A DNA stretch of 64,000 nucleotides from Anthoceros angustus (Eukaryota > Streptophyta > Anthocerotopsida > Anthocerotales > Anthocerotaceae), in NCBI GenBank assembly GCA_010909165.1, contig MU008158.1, positions 2,257,478 through 2,321,477 of the forward strand, given 5' to 3'. The notes under the pieces are model-generated. The model was not told the DNA's origin and made no database searches. It saw nothing but the letters and a program-made list of their open reading frames with translations. The translations under genes were made by a program, and so were the position numbers. Shown in pieces: positions 24,027 through 34,000 of the stretch. The number at the start of each line of letters is the position of its first letter. The first letter of the stretch is position 1.

Positions 24027-25269
24027 ATGCAGGTTTTGGATGTTGAGGGAGGCAAAGGAGCTGCTCCGGCCCCGAAAAAGCGGCCAGGGCAACTCAAATT
24101 TGTGTTTGTCTGTCTCATCATAGGAGCAGCTGTCATCCTGCTGGTGGTGATGGGATTTGTGCCGCGGTATTTTGGAGTCCAAGGGGGAATGCTGTTCCGC
24201 GGCAGTCCTTGTGAGCTCGTCACTAACGTGTTTGATTTTCAGCGGATGAGGGCGGTTTTTGGTCGGGGTATTCACTCTCTGAGTCACAATTACACTGATG
24301 AGATGCTCTTTTGGATGGCTTCCATGGAGCCTCAAAGATCAAATCCTGAGTTGCAGTTCCCACGTAAGGTGGCGTTCTTGTTCCTGGTGAAGGGGAAGAT
24401 CCATTTTGCACCACTGTGGGAGAAGTTTTTCAGCGGACAGGAGGGTCTCTACTCGATCTATGTGCATGCTTCACCGGACTATGCTCCAGTGCATGAAAGA
24501 TCCTCCGTCTTCTATGGTCGTTATATCCCCAGTCAGGTGAGCTGTATGACATATTTGTGGGTGGTTATCTTATGAAGTGTTATCAAGACTTGTGCCATTT
24601 GAACTAACGTGCTCTGTGGTATGTTTTCGGCAGCCCACAGCTTGGGGTGAGATAACAATCTGTGATGCTGAGAGGAGATTGCTGGCCAATGCTTTGCTAG
24701 ACTTCTCTAACGAGAGATTTGTGCTGGTGTCGGAGTCCTGCATACCCCTCTTCAGCTTCAGCATTGTTTATAACTACTTGACAGCATCAAAGTTCAGCTT
24801 TACGTCAGTATTTGACGATCCAGGGCCGTTTGGAAGGGGTAGGTATGTCGATGCTATGGCACCAGAGGTGACGAGTGAACAGTGGAGGAAAGGAAGCCAG
24901 TGGTTTGAGATGAACCGGAAGCACGCAGTTGCTGTAGTTTCAGACACCAAGTACTACGCCAAGTTCAGCGCCTATTGCAAACCAGCGTGCTATGTTGATG
25001 AGCACTACATCCCTACGCTGTTGAGCATTGAGTACGGTGGTGAGCTAGCTAACAGGAGTATCACCTTCACGGATTGGAGCAGAAGTGGGTGGCACCCGGC
25101 CACTTTCGGCGAGAATGATATAACTCCCAAGTTTCTTCTGGACAAGCAGAACATCAAGGACTGTACATGGAACGATCTTCCTGATCGGGTTTGCTTCATG
25201 TTTGCGCGAAAATTTGCTCCTTCGGCCCTGCAGCGGTTGGAACACTTGTTAGATCTGGAGTCCGCTTAA
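24027..25269 (+). CDS. GT14 beta-glucuronyl/N-acetylglucosaminyl-transferase-like (core-2/I-branching family)
   Basis: Two exons (24027-24536 and 24634-25269) join in phase 0 across a 97 bp intron to 381 aa. A cytoplasmic tail is followed by one transmembrane segment (FVFVCLIIGAAVILLVVMG), so this is a type II Golgi enzyme. The lumenal domain shows the plant GT14 (DUF266) signature: KVAFLFLVKGKIHFAPLWE, GLYSIYVHASPDY, AERRLLANALLDFSNERF, VLVSESCIPL, VFDDPGPFGRGRY, QWRKGSQWFEMNRKHAV, CYVDEHYIPTLLSIE and CFMFARKFAPSAL. Plant members are linked to glucuronidation of arabinogalactan proteins and to other wall glycans. The precise acceptor here is unknown. Length is normal for the family. Confidence 0.92.
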
Positions 25270-25583
25270 CATCCAATTAACTTCTGCATTGGTTGGCCCC
25301 GTCATCCGGGCCGTGCAGGGGATTTTGTCCATTGTGAAAACTGTGGAGGCTGGCCGCCTTGAAATCTTGTAAAGATCTCGTCATTCGTCCAGGGTACATC
25401 GAGCCTGGGAGTCCACTGCCTATTTGCTATCTTCCGAAAAGAGCCGGCACGTCAGTGGGAACTAAGACACAACAAAATTGTCCAGTGCTACGCTCGCTGC
25501 CGAGGACTACGGTCGGGTCGCCACTACTGCAAGTCGTGCGACACAATTCGTGAATCAAGATGCCACGTTCTCCGACGTACAAT

Positions 25584-25770
25584 GTGAGTTGTCTTCGTGG
25601 TGTGAGTTGTCCGCTTCTCAATCAAACAAGTACCGAAGACGGCCCATAAAACACCCATGTCTCTTGGTTTGGCGTCATCAGTTGTCCACTTCTCAATCAA
25701 ACAAGCACCAAAGACGGCCCATAACACACTCATGCATCTTGGTGTGAGTTGTCTGCTTCTCAACGACACA
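25584..25770. repeat. Tandem repeat, ~72 bp x2.5, inside the cyanase duplicate
   Basis: The block AGTTGTCCGCTTCTCAATCA...ACGGCCCATAA occurs twice, with a third partial copy ending TTCTCAACGACACAAGCACC. The 43.9 kb cyanase copy has only one version (AGCAGATAACTCACGCCAAG), so the expansion happened in this copy. Confidence 0.8.
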
Positions 25771-25816
25771 AGCACCATTGAAGGCACCCTGTACAGAAAC
25801 GAAAAACGTGACTCAC

Positions 25817-26344
25817 CTGCTCGGTGAATGGAAGATACTTCCCGTTGGAGGTGATGACTATGCGATCTTCTCCCGCTTTACCTTTCACTTCGAGTGCTTA
25901 GCAGAAGAAGCTGATTGCAGACATTCTGATTGGCCACAGCAGCCATCAGTTTTGCAGCAAGAGAGCTCTACTCTGGTTTAGAGGACAACATGAAAGAGTT
26001 AGGTAGGCGCTGGCATGCCATCCCCGCGCTCCTCATGGATAATCGGCGTATTGGATAACTGCCTCGTGCAACCTGCTCAGCAACCAGGTGCATTCCACTG
26101 AGAAACCAGGTAGCTTGCTTGCCTGCGTGCGAGTACAATACCGAAGTAGCCGGTGACGCACCTGTAAATTGTAGGATCCTGTATGATGTTAGGGTCATAA
26201 GCTCGCAAAGGAATCTCCTGCATAGCCTCGAGCTGAGCATCCGTGAAACTGAGCACAGCCCGGCGTAGAGATTCCACTGCGGATGGCTTCACCTGAGCCG
26301 ATGGAAGAGCTGTGCACCAACTCTGCCTCGCCAGAATCTGCCAT
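25817..26344 (-). pseudogene. Decayed duplicate of the cyanase gene
   Basis: Read on the minus strand, this matches the intact cyanase gene at 43.2 kb, including 5' leader, introns and 3' flank. It is therefore a genomic rather than retroposed copy. Lesions are clear. About 95 bp of exon 1 are missing between GAGTTGGTGC and ACAGCTCTTCC, removing most of the N-terminal helical domain. There is a 13 bp deletion in exon 2 within the active-site helix. Exon 3 has an in-frame TAA where the intact copy has GAA (FFC then stop). The first donor is GTGCGT instead of GTGAGT. Surviving pieces include [19 protein letters not shown] and [13 protein letters not shown]. The GGA run in its leader is expanded. 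It cannot make cyanase. Confidence 0.9.
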
Positions 26345-26348
26345 GATT

Positions 26349-26375
26349 TCCTCCTCCTCCTCCTCCTCCTCCTCC
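26349..26375. repeat. (TCC)n microsatellite
   Basis: Nine or so TCC triplets lie just upstream of the pseudogene start (GGA on the minus strand). The intact cyanase leader has only about four GGA units at the same place. Confidence 0.9.
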
Positions 26376-26512
26376 TACTTCCCAAAGCAGAGCAAGAAAG
26401 GATGTTGCTGCAACTTGGAGCTAGTCTGCCTCCCTCCCTCCTGTATGATTCCTCTTCTAGAGCAGATGCTGCATGCCTTGGAGTTCCATACCACAAACTT
26501 CCTCCCGAAATG

Positions 26513-26679
26513 CCGTACTGAGCAACATGTGGCGTGCTGGTTGCCTTCAAGCCATGGGGGCTGCCGGGGAGGGAAGACGGACATATATTATACTGCCGTA
26601 CTGAGCAACATGTGGCGTGCTGATTGCCTTCAAGCCATGGGGGCTGCCGGGGAGGGAAGACGGGCATATATTATACTTT
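26513..26679. repeat. Tandem duplication, 83 bp x2
   Basis: The block CCGTACTGAGCAACATGTGG...GGGAAGACGGRCATATATTATACT occurs twice with two or three differences. A related single version (GCCACATGTTGCTCAGTACG on the opposite strand) lies upstream of the intact cyanase gene at 43.03 kb. Confidence 0.92.
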
Positions 26680-27392
26680 CTCCAGCAGTCTTTCTTTGGC
26701 TGAACCTTTGGTCGACCACAGCCTGCTTGATTCCATTAACATTATGGTTGTTAGCGAGCAGAAACAAGGAACAGCAGTCGCGCATGTAGATTGCAGGGAA
26801 GTGCATCAAACGGATGTGATTGTGGTACGGCTTTCTCCCCAAAAAAAAGCAGAATAGGTTGCTATTTAGGGACCTTCAACCTATTCATTGCGTCTCCAAG
26901 TCTCCAATCAGCCAATGCTCATGAAGGAAAGGAACGGGAACTCTTCTATATAATTGAACGTCTCGTTACAAAACTTGCAGACATATTAGGCCTCCACAAC
27001 CAGCATACTAGAGCTTAAAAGCTTTTTAACGATGTGATGGGCACCCATCACTATGTATAGTACTCTAATAGGTATATAGCGCTGCTCATCACCCTTGTTG
27101 TCTTGGTATGTAGGGTTTATGCTTCTTAAATCCCTAATCTTCTCATTAATAATGGTTCTTCATTTCCAAAAAATATCTGAAAATATGAATTTAACTAGTG
27201 TGTAATTAAACAAAAGGGGTCCCAATTTGCTAGAAGGGGGTTTGAATATCAACCCTCTTCAAAAATTATGGTGTTACCTTCAATATTATATGACTTTCAC
27301 CTTCAAACCAAAGTTTTTTAATTGGACGATATTATTATATTTAAGCAAGGTAGACATTATGTTGTACGAAGTATTTGGCAAGTTAAAGAGCA

Positions 27393-27528
27393 GGAAGATT
27401 CCCCTTAACTTGATTTTTTATCATAGATTGCTGTCCAAGCATAGAGATTCTCCTTAACTTGATTTCTTATCATAGATTGTTGTCCAAGCATAGAGATTCC
27501 CCTTAACTTGATTTTTTATCATATATTG
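27393..27528. repeat. Tandem repeat, 49 bp x~2.8
   Basis: Unit GATTCCCCTTAACTTGATTT...ATTGYTGTCCAAGCATAGA begins at 27397, 27446 and 27495, with one or two substitutions per copy. Confidence 0.93.
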
Positions 27529-28395
27529 TATACATACTTTATCCTACCTACCTATTCCCGCATCTTGGGTCCTTAGTGGAATACTAGGTCAACTCCAGGG
27601 GGTTGTACTGTTGATGGGTTGATGGTTTAGGTCCACATAACCCAAGGACTAGTGAGGATCAAACTTGAATTGTTATTCATATATTATTCAATCCAATTTC
27701 AGGTTTAATCTATGATTAATTGTAATCAAATATAATTTATCACTTAGATTAAGTTATAACTCTATTATAATAATTAAATACGAATTTATAAGATATTCAG
27801 CACACACTATGAACAAAAGACATAACTTGTGTGACACCAGCATGGAACCATCTAACTTTTGTCGCTAAAGAATCCATCTAACTTTGACACCTAAATAACG
27901 GTTGCATCAAGGCTATTTTTCACCTGGAGAATCCTTGGAAATTAACTAATGGCCTGTTGGAGTAACGGCACCGGTGAAATAAGATAGAAAGGTGAAAAGC
28001 TGAAAGAAGTGAAAAGCTAATTAGTAGCTGCCCTGCTAAGAAGATGCCGAGAGGAATTGCTGCAGCCACTAATGAAGTGCTACCTAAAGAGGACTCTTAG
28101 TGATCAGTGGTCTGCAAGAACCCCTGAGTTAGTAGCTACCTAGTTGAGGTGAGCTTGTATAAGGGCTAGAGCAAAAGCTTTGAGTATTCATCATTCATTT
28201 CATTATGCGCTGCAAGCCCTGTGTTGAGAGAGGTGTGGAGAGCCTAGCTAGTGAACTTGTCGTTGAGTCAAGGACAGTAGCCAGTTGGGCGTAGATATCC
28301 AGACTCAAGTGTTTATAATGTGAAAAAAGACAAGCACTTCGAGGAGGTGGTCTACGAGTTATCAGTTAACGGCAGGCTACTTGGAGCCCAGTGCT

Positions 28396-28485
28396 GCATT
28401 GTGAGAATAAGAGCGCTTAGAGTTGTGCAAGTATCTATGTGCATTGTGAGAATAAGAGCGCTTAGAGTTGTGCAAGTATCTATGT
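28396..28485. repeat. Perfect 45 bp tandem duplication
   Basis: GCATTGTGAGAATAAGAGCG...GTATCTATGT at 28396-28440 is repeated exactly at 28441-28485. Perfect identity suggests a very recent event. The period is a multiple of three, but no recognisable gene surrounds it. Confidence 0.97.
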
Positions 28486-28907
28486 GGAGTGAATTGATGA
28501 GTTCCTACATCGCTAGGGAGCTTGCACTTGTCGCTTCCTTATTGGCTGCATAGTCAGGGATGTTACTTTATGGAATGGTATCTACTACTGTGATTGCTTC
28601 TGCCAACGTTGTAGGACCTTATAACTCAATTCTGTTAGTAGCCCAATCTTTCAAACCAACCATATAGCGATGCAGCTTGTCATTCTCACCCATGGTAGTG
28701 CAATGCATGACAGCTTCATTGAAAGTTCTTAATCTCGTATAGTACCGTTCTGTTGGATAGTATCAAAAAGTTGTTGATTCAAGTGCGAAGCATTTGCAGG
28801 CTGAAATTTTTCTTGAGGGCTTCTTTAAAGATGTCCAGTGTGTAATTGTACGTGCTCAGTGACCCTGGGCAACCTTAGCACCATAACTCCTCCACCAAGC
28901 AGTAGGT

Positions 28908-29029
28908 ACGGGTATATGTACCCATATGTACATATGTATATATGGGGTTTCATGCAATAGGTACCCATATGTACATAAGTATATATGGGGTTTCATGCAA
29001 TAGGTACCCATATGTACATAAGTATATGT
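28908..29029. repeat. Tandem repeat, 43 bp x~2.7
   Basis: Unit TAGGTACCCATATGTACATA...ATGGGGTTTCATGCAA with CCCATATG starting at 28921, 28964 and 29007. Each unit contains the palindromes CATATG and GTAC. Confidence 0.93.
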
Positions 29030-29424
29030 AACGAGTTACCCATGCACTGCAGAACGACATTCACAACGGCTTTTGATATCAAAAACTAAAACCTAGGTCA
29101 TGAATACCTACCTAGTGATCTCATGGGGAAAAGCATTACTACCCAGGTATGAGTGGTCATCGCGCTGGCAAGCTGACGCGTTTAGACCAACTCTGGTTAC
29201 ATAGCTTGGTGAAGCTCAAGAAGTGGTCATGGTAGCCAATTTGGTGTCGGATTTTTTTGACGAAAGAATGGGAGGAGGGAGCGTCTCGTCCTGCACAGCG
29301 ACTGAATATTCGAGCCGTGAATTGCCCGTGAATCGCTCTTCACCGTCGGAACATTCCAATTTGGGACGCTCCGTCGTTTGTGGGATTAATCTGTGTGCCA
29401 GTGTGGTATGAGGATCACCTGATT

Positions 29425-29464
29425 CATATGTGTCCAAATGGCTTAGGCCAAATGGACACATATG
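29425..29464. repeat. 12 bp-arm inverted repeat
   Basis: CATATGTGTCCA at 29425 and TGGACACATATG at 29453 are perfect reverse complements with a 16 bp spacer. The spacer itself is nearly symmetric (AATGGCTTAGGCCAAA). Confidence 0.85.
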
Positions 29465-31026
29465 TATAAGAACGTCTTTATTAAGCACTTGTGCTTGGAT
29501 CGGCACTTAGATGGGGTGCCTAAAGGGAATGGATGCCGTTGGTGCAAGTAGCTTAGGCATACCATAGTACAAGTTGTTAAGTATCAGTCCGATGACGGAT
29601 TTTAGTGTCACGCGGATTTTAGTGTCAAGTACATTCACGTCAGGATCAGACACCACGCGCTTCAGGAGTCACTCCAGTTCCTCCAGGTCAAAATCCAGTG
29701 CACCGAGAGGAAGGCCCGCCGCCCGGACCCGAGCCGGCCAACCGCTCTGTCATGACGACAAATAGCAGCTGCGGAGCCACATAAGCTTGTGCGGGGCCAC
29801 AGATATAATTATGTCATCCATCGCTAGCATCTCCTTGGGCATTGCGATCAGCGAGCACCTCGGCAGCACTCATCCTGGACAGGTGCATCCACCTCAAGGC
29901 TGTAGCCAAGCTGAAACTTTGGGAATCGGATTTCACGAGCTTCTTCCGATCCTCCAAGAGTGAAAAGTCCAAGTCACTTGCAAGCGTTGGTCGACATGCC
30001 TGCAGATGGCTCGCACAGTTGTCGCCTTCACCGTGATGTGCGCTGTTCTGCGGACGGCGGTGGCTACAGATCCATGAGGAACCCCGTCTGCCGACAGCAA
30101 CCCCCGCCAACAAGAACGAGGAGAGTGTCACTCCGGCCCCGCGTTGTAGAGTGCAGAGATAGAAATTTTGATCTCTGTGACCAGTGAGGACTGTCCGTCT
30201 GTACATTGTAGCTGTAAGGCACGCTGTCTGGCACGTGACCTGCGCGAAAGTGACTTCATGCACAATTGTGATCGGCGCGTGAGGCTGCGCATAGGTGAAT
30301 AAATGCATCTTGGTGTCATATCTTCCTCGAGAATCAATAAAGCTGTTCGTAGTCTCGCTCAGTCGCCAGACCGTTGCTACAAGTGATCGCAACTGCTCAG
30401 GCATCAAAGATACAGAGTACGGAATCATAAACCAGCAGGGGCCGGAAGCATCCACCTCACCAACTGGCCTGCAGGATTACGGCGTAACGTTCAAACCAGA
30501 CGCAGGTGAGAGCCTGTATTATACCTGACACTCAAGGAAGTGAAATCTCGTCCCGGAGCGAAATGAATGTCACAGTTCCACTGACAAGAGACTCTGTACA
30601 GTCTGCATCTGAAAACCGCGAAGCAAATGCGGCACTTCCAAGTGTACCTCTACCTCCAGCTACAAACACTGCTCTGCCGAACCATTTGTCGAGATCACAG
30701 GCCTTGCTTCTCCTGATGATGAATGATCATGATCGAGTCCTCCCACCTACAACCAGCCTGCGGTGTCAGTCACACGCAGGATTACACAAGCGAAACAAAT
30801 GAAGGACAAGAAAAGCCTCAGACCTGAGTCTGACGATGTGCTGAAGAGCGAGGTTCCGTCTCTTGCGGTGCTCACAAATTGTACTCTCTAATGAAGAGCC
30901 GGCTGGCCCTGAATGTGTTTGCGCTAGAACAAAAATGGTTGACCACCCGAACAAGCCCAACTGTGGTAACAGCGTTTCCTAAGCCGAACTGAAAATGTCC
31001 CGTTACCTCTTCATAGCGGGCTAGAG

Positions 31027-34000
31027 TTACTGCCGAAGAACAAGCCTCTTCGCTGATCGAGAACTGTCGTCAGTTATGAGGCGCCTTGCCTTTCGCTTTA
31101 GCCTTCTCAAACTCAGCTTGGGGGTGGGTGGGCAAGGAAAGGAGCATTCTATCTTCAATGGCCGATAAGGGATAATATCACTGCAGACCGAATATGGATC
31201 AAGAGGTCCTGGTTGGTGCATACCTGTCTTTGGACAGAGCTCACTAGGGGGTTGACCTCCAGTGTTCTTCCCTGCATCCTCAGCATCCATGCTCTCCACC
31301 TCTGTATAATATCCTGCGAGTAGCTGAAGAGCTGAGATTGAGGCGGGTTCACGTTCCACAGACTGAGGCTCACTGGAAACAACAGCACCTGGATCAGCCA
31401 AATCTTGGCCACTATCCATGACTTGAGGCGAATCAGTACCCCTGCTTTCCAGTTGCAACCCTGAATCTGCACCATGTGGAGTCTCACTTGATGTGTACTC
31501 TGGTGCTGATGGAAGGGAGGCATCAGGAGGCTCCAGTTCCCTGAAAGGAACATCACCTGTAAAAAGCTCATCTTGGTCGCTCATGGTGGTTTGCACGGTT
31601 TCCAGGTTCAACCATGCACCTTCTGAAATGCCCTCTGTTACCAAAAGTGGTTGCTCAGAACCTAGACCAGACGCGGGCTCGGTATTAAACGGAAGGGCAC
31701 CCAATGGATCTCCATTTCCTGGAATGTCCACTGTCACTGGCAGTGATGCTAATTGAGGACCTTTGCTGGGGTCTGACAGAGGACCAGCCTCACTGCCAGA
31801 AACAGAAACTGCTGCACCTCCGCTACCTTGCATCTCTGCTGTTACTGGTACAGACAGAAGACCTGTGTTGGCGTCTAACAAAAGCTGCGCCTCCATAGAA
31901 GGAACAGGACCTGGAACAGAACCTGCTGCAGCTCTGCAATCTTGAATGTCCGCTGTCACTGGCAGTACGGGAGGATCTGTGTTGATGTCTAACGATACCT
32001 GAGTTTCCATAGAAGAAACAGAACCTGCTGCAGCTCTGGTGTCTTGAATGTTCGTTGTCACTGGCACGATCTGAGGATCTTTGCTGGGGTCTAACACTAC
32101 CTGGACTTCCATAGAATGCACAGACCCTGCTGGAGCTCCGTCCGGTATCACTGATGCGAGTTGAGGATCTATGCTGGGGTCTAACAATAACTGGACTTCC
32201 GTAGAATGCAGAAAACCTGCTGCAGCTCTGTTATCTCGAATGTCCGCTGACACTGGTTCGATTTGAGGATGTAAGTTGGGGTCCAACCATACCTGGGGCT
32301 CTATGGAAGGAACAGACCCTGCTGCACCTACTCCAATCTCTGGGGTGGAAGGCACAGAGCTTGCTGCAGCTACTCCAATATCTGAGGTGGCAGGGACAAG
32401 GCATGCTGCAACTGCTCCAAGATCTGAGGTGGAAGGAACAGAGCATGCTGCAACTGCTCCAAGATGTGAGGTGAAAGGAACAGAACCTGCTGCAACTACT
32501 CCAATATCTGAGGTGGAAGGAACAGAGCTTGCTGCGGCTACTCCAATTACTGAAGTGGAAGGGACAGAGCCTGCTGGAACTACTCCAAGATCTGGGGTGG
32601 AAGGAACAGAGTATGCTGCAACTGCTCCAATATGTGAGGTGGAAGCAACAGAACCTGCTGCAACTACTCCAATATCTGAGGTGGAAGGAACAGAGCTTGC
32701 TGCAGCTACTCCAATTTCTGAGGTGGAAGGGACACAGCCTGCTGCAACTGCTCCAACATCTAAGGTGGATGGAACAGACCCAGCTGCAACTGATCCAAGA
32801 TTTGAGGTGGAAGGAACAGAGCTTGCTGCAACTACACCAATACCAGAGGTGGAAGGAACAGACCCAGCTGCAACTGCTCCAAGATCTGAGGTGGAAAGAA
32901 CAGAGCTTGCTGCAACTACACCAAGATCTGACGTGGAAGGAACAGAGCATGCTACAGCTACTCCAATATCTGAGGTGGAGGGAACAGAGCCTGCTGCAAA
33001 CGCTGCAATATCAGAGGTCGAAGGAACGGAACCTGATGCAACCACTCCGATTTCTGAGATAGAACAAACAGAGCCTGCTGACACTACTCCAAGATGTGAG
33101 ATGGAAGGAACGAATCCTCCTGCAACTAATCCAAAATCTGCGGCGTCCCCCCCAGCTACTGTGATCGACTGAGCACCTCCCTGGGACTCCAAGAGAGCAT
33201 AAAAATCATGGAGACTATCCTCTCCCAACTCCTCTCCATAATCCTCTTCATCCTCATCTTCACTGTCCGGAACCTCCATTGAGGTGTCCTCCGTAACCGA
33301 CGCAGGACTTGCTTCAGGGTCAAGAGGATCATCCTTCGGCTCATCGGCAGAAAAAGTCTCTTGAGACAGCCGAGCTTTCAGGTCTTCATTCTCGTTCTCC
33401 AGGGATAGAAGCTTCTCCTCGGTGGACGCCAGTGCCTCCTCATGCCGTCTCACAGTCCACTCCAGCGTCTCCTCATGCAACGTCACAGCCGATGCTAGAG
33501 CAGCTTCCAGATTTTCCTTCTGCTTGGTCACAGACGCCAGCACCTCTTTCAGCGGGCCAGTAAATTCCAGCTGAGACTTGAGCTCCTCATTCTCCCGCTG
33601 CAGAGAAGACAGCATGTGAACTGAGGGTGCCGACTTAGCGGCCGACTCCCTGATCTCAGCGATGGCATTCTGAGCTTCCTCAATCGCAGTCTGCCACTCC
33701 ACTCCCACCCTGTCATGGTTTCGCAAAATCTCATCCCTCTGCTCCAGCACGGCCTCCAGCCGTGCAATATCCTTCTCAAGAGCCCCAATTCGCTTCTGCA
33801 AACCCGCCACCTGCTCATCGCTCCGCTTCTGCAGCTTACTCGCCTCCTCCATATCCCTGTCCAGCACCCCCAGCCGCTGCTCATACATCTTCACCTTCGA
33901 CTGCGTCTCAGCATCCGCCAGCGTCCTGTCCGCCAGCAGAGTCAGAGTCTCCAGCAGCTTATCCTCCGCCTCCTTCTGCCGCCCCTGCCGCGCCTCCACC

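Larger units (their letters stand above)
26680..31026. other. AT-rich, repeat-bearing gene desert
   Basis: About 4.3 kb without a gene I can support. It contains three tandem-repeat arrays, a palindrome and one copy of a dispersed TTCAAAAATTATGGTGTT motif, listed separately. The longest frame (29814-30455, minus, 213 codons) has no domain, no family resemblance and rare-looking composition. 30.4-31.0 kb may include the 3' UTR of the giant coiled-coil gene. Confidence 0.5.

Noticed and set aside
27393-29029. CRISPR-like array
   Set aside because: The repeats at 27.4, 28.4 and 28.9 kb are contiguous tandem units without unique spacers, in a plant genome.
29814-30455. 213-codon minus frame as a gene
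   Set aside because: No domain, no family-like motif, no splice partners, and it lies in a repeat-rich desert.
32276-33172. 298-codon + frame rich in EVEGTE and AATTPISE repeats
   Set aside because: It is the opposite-strand shadow of the 42 bp coding minisatellite. The minus frame is much longer and has coiled-coil and acidic domains outside the array.
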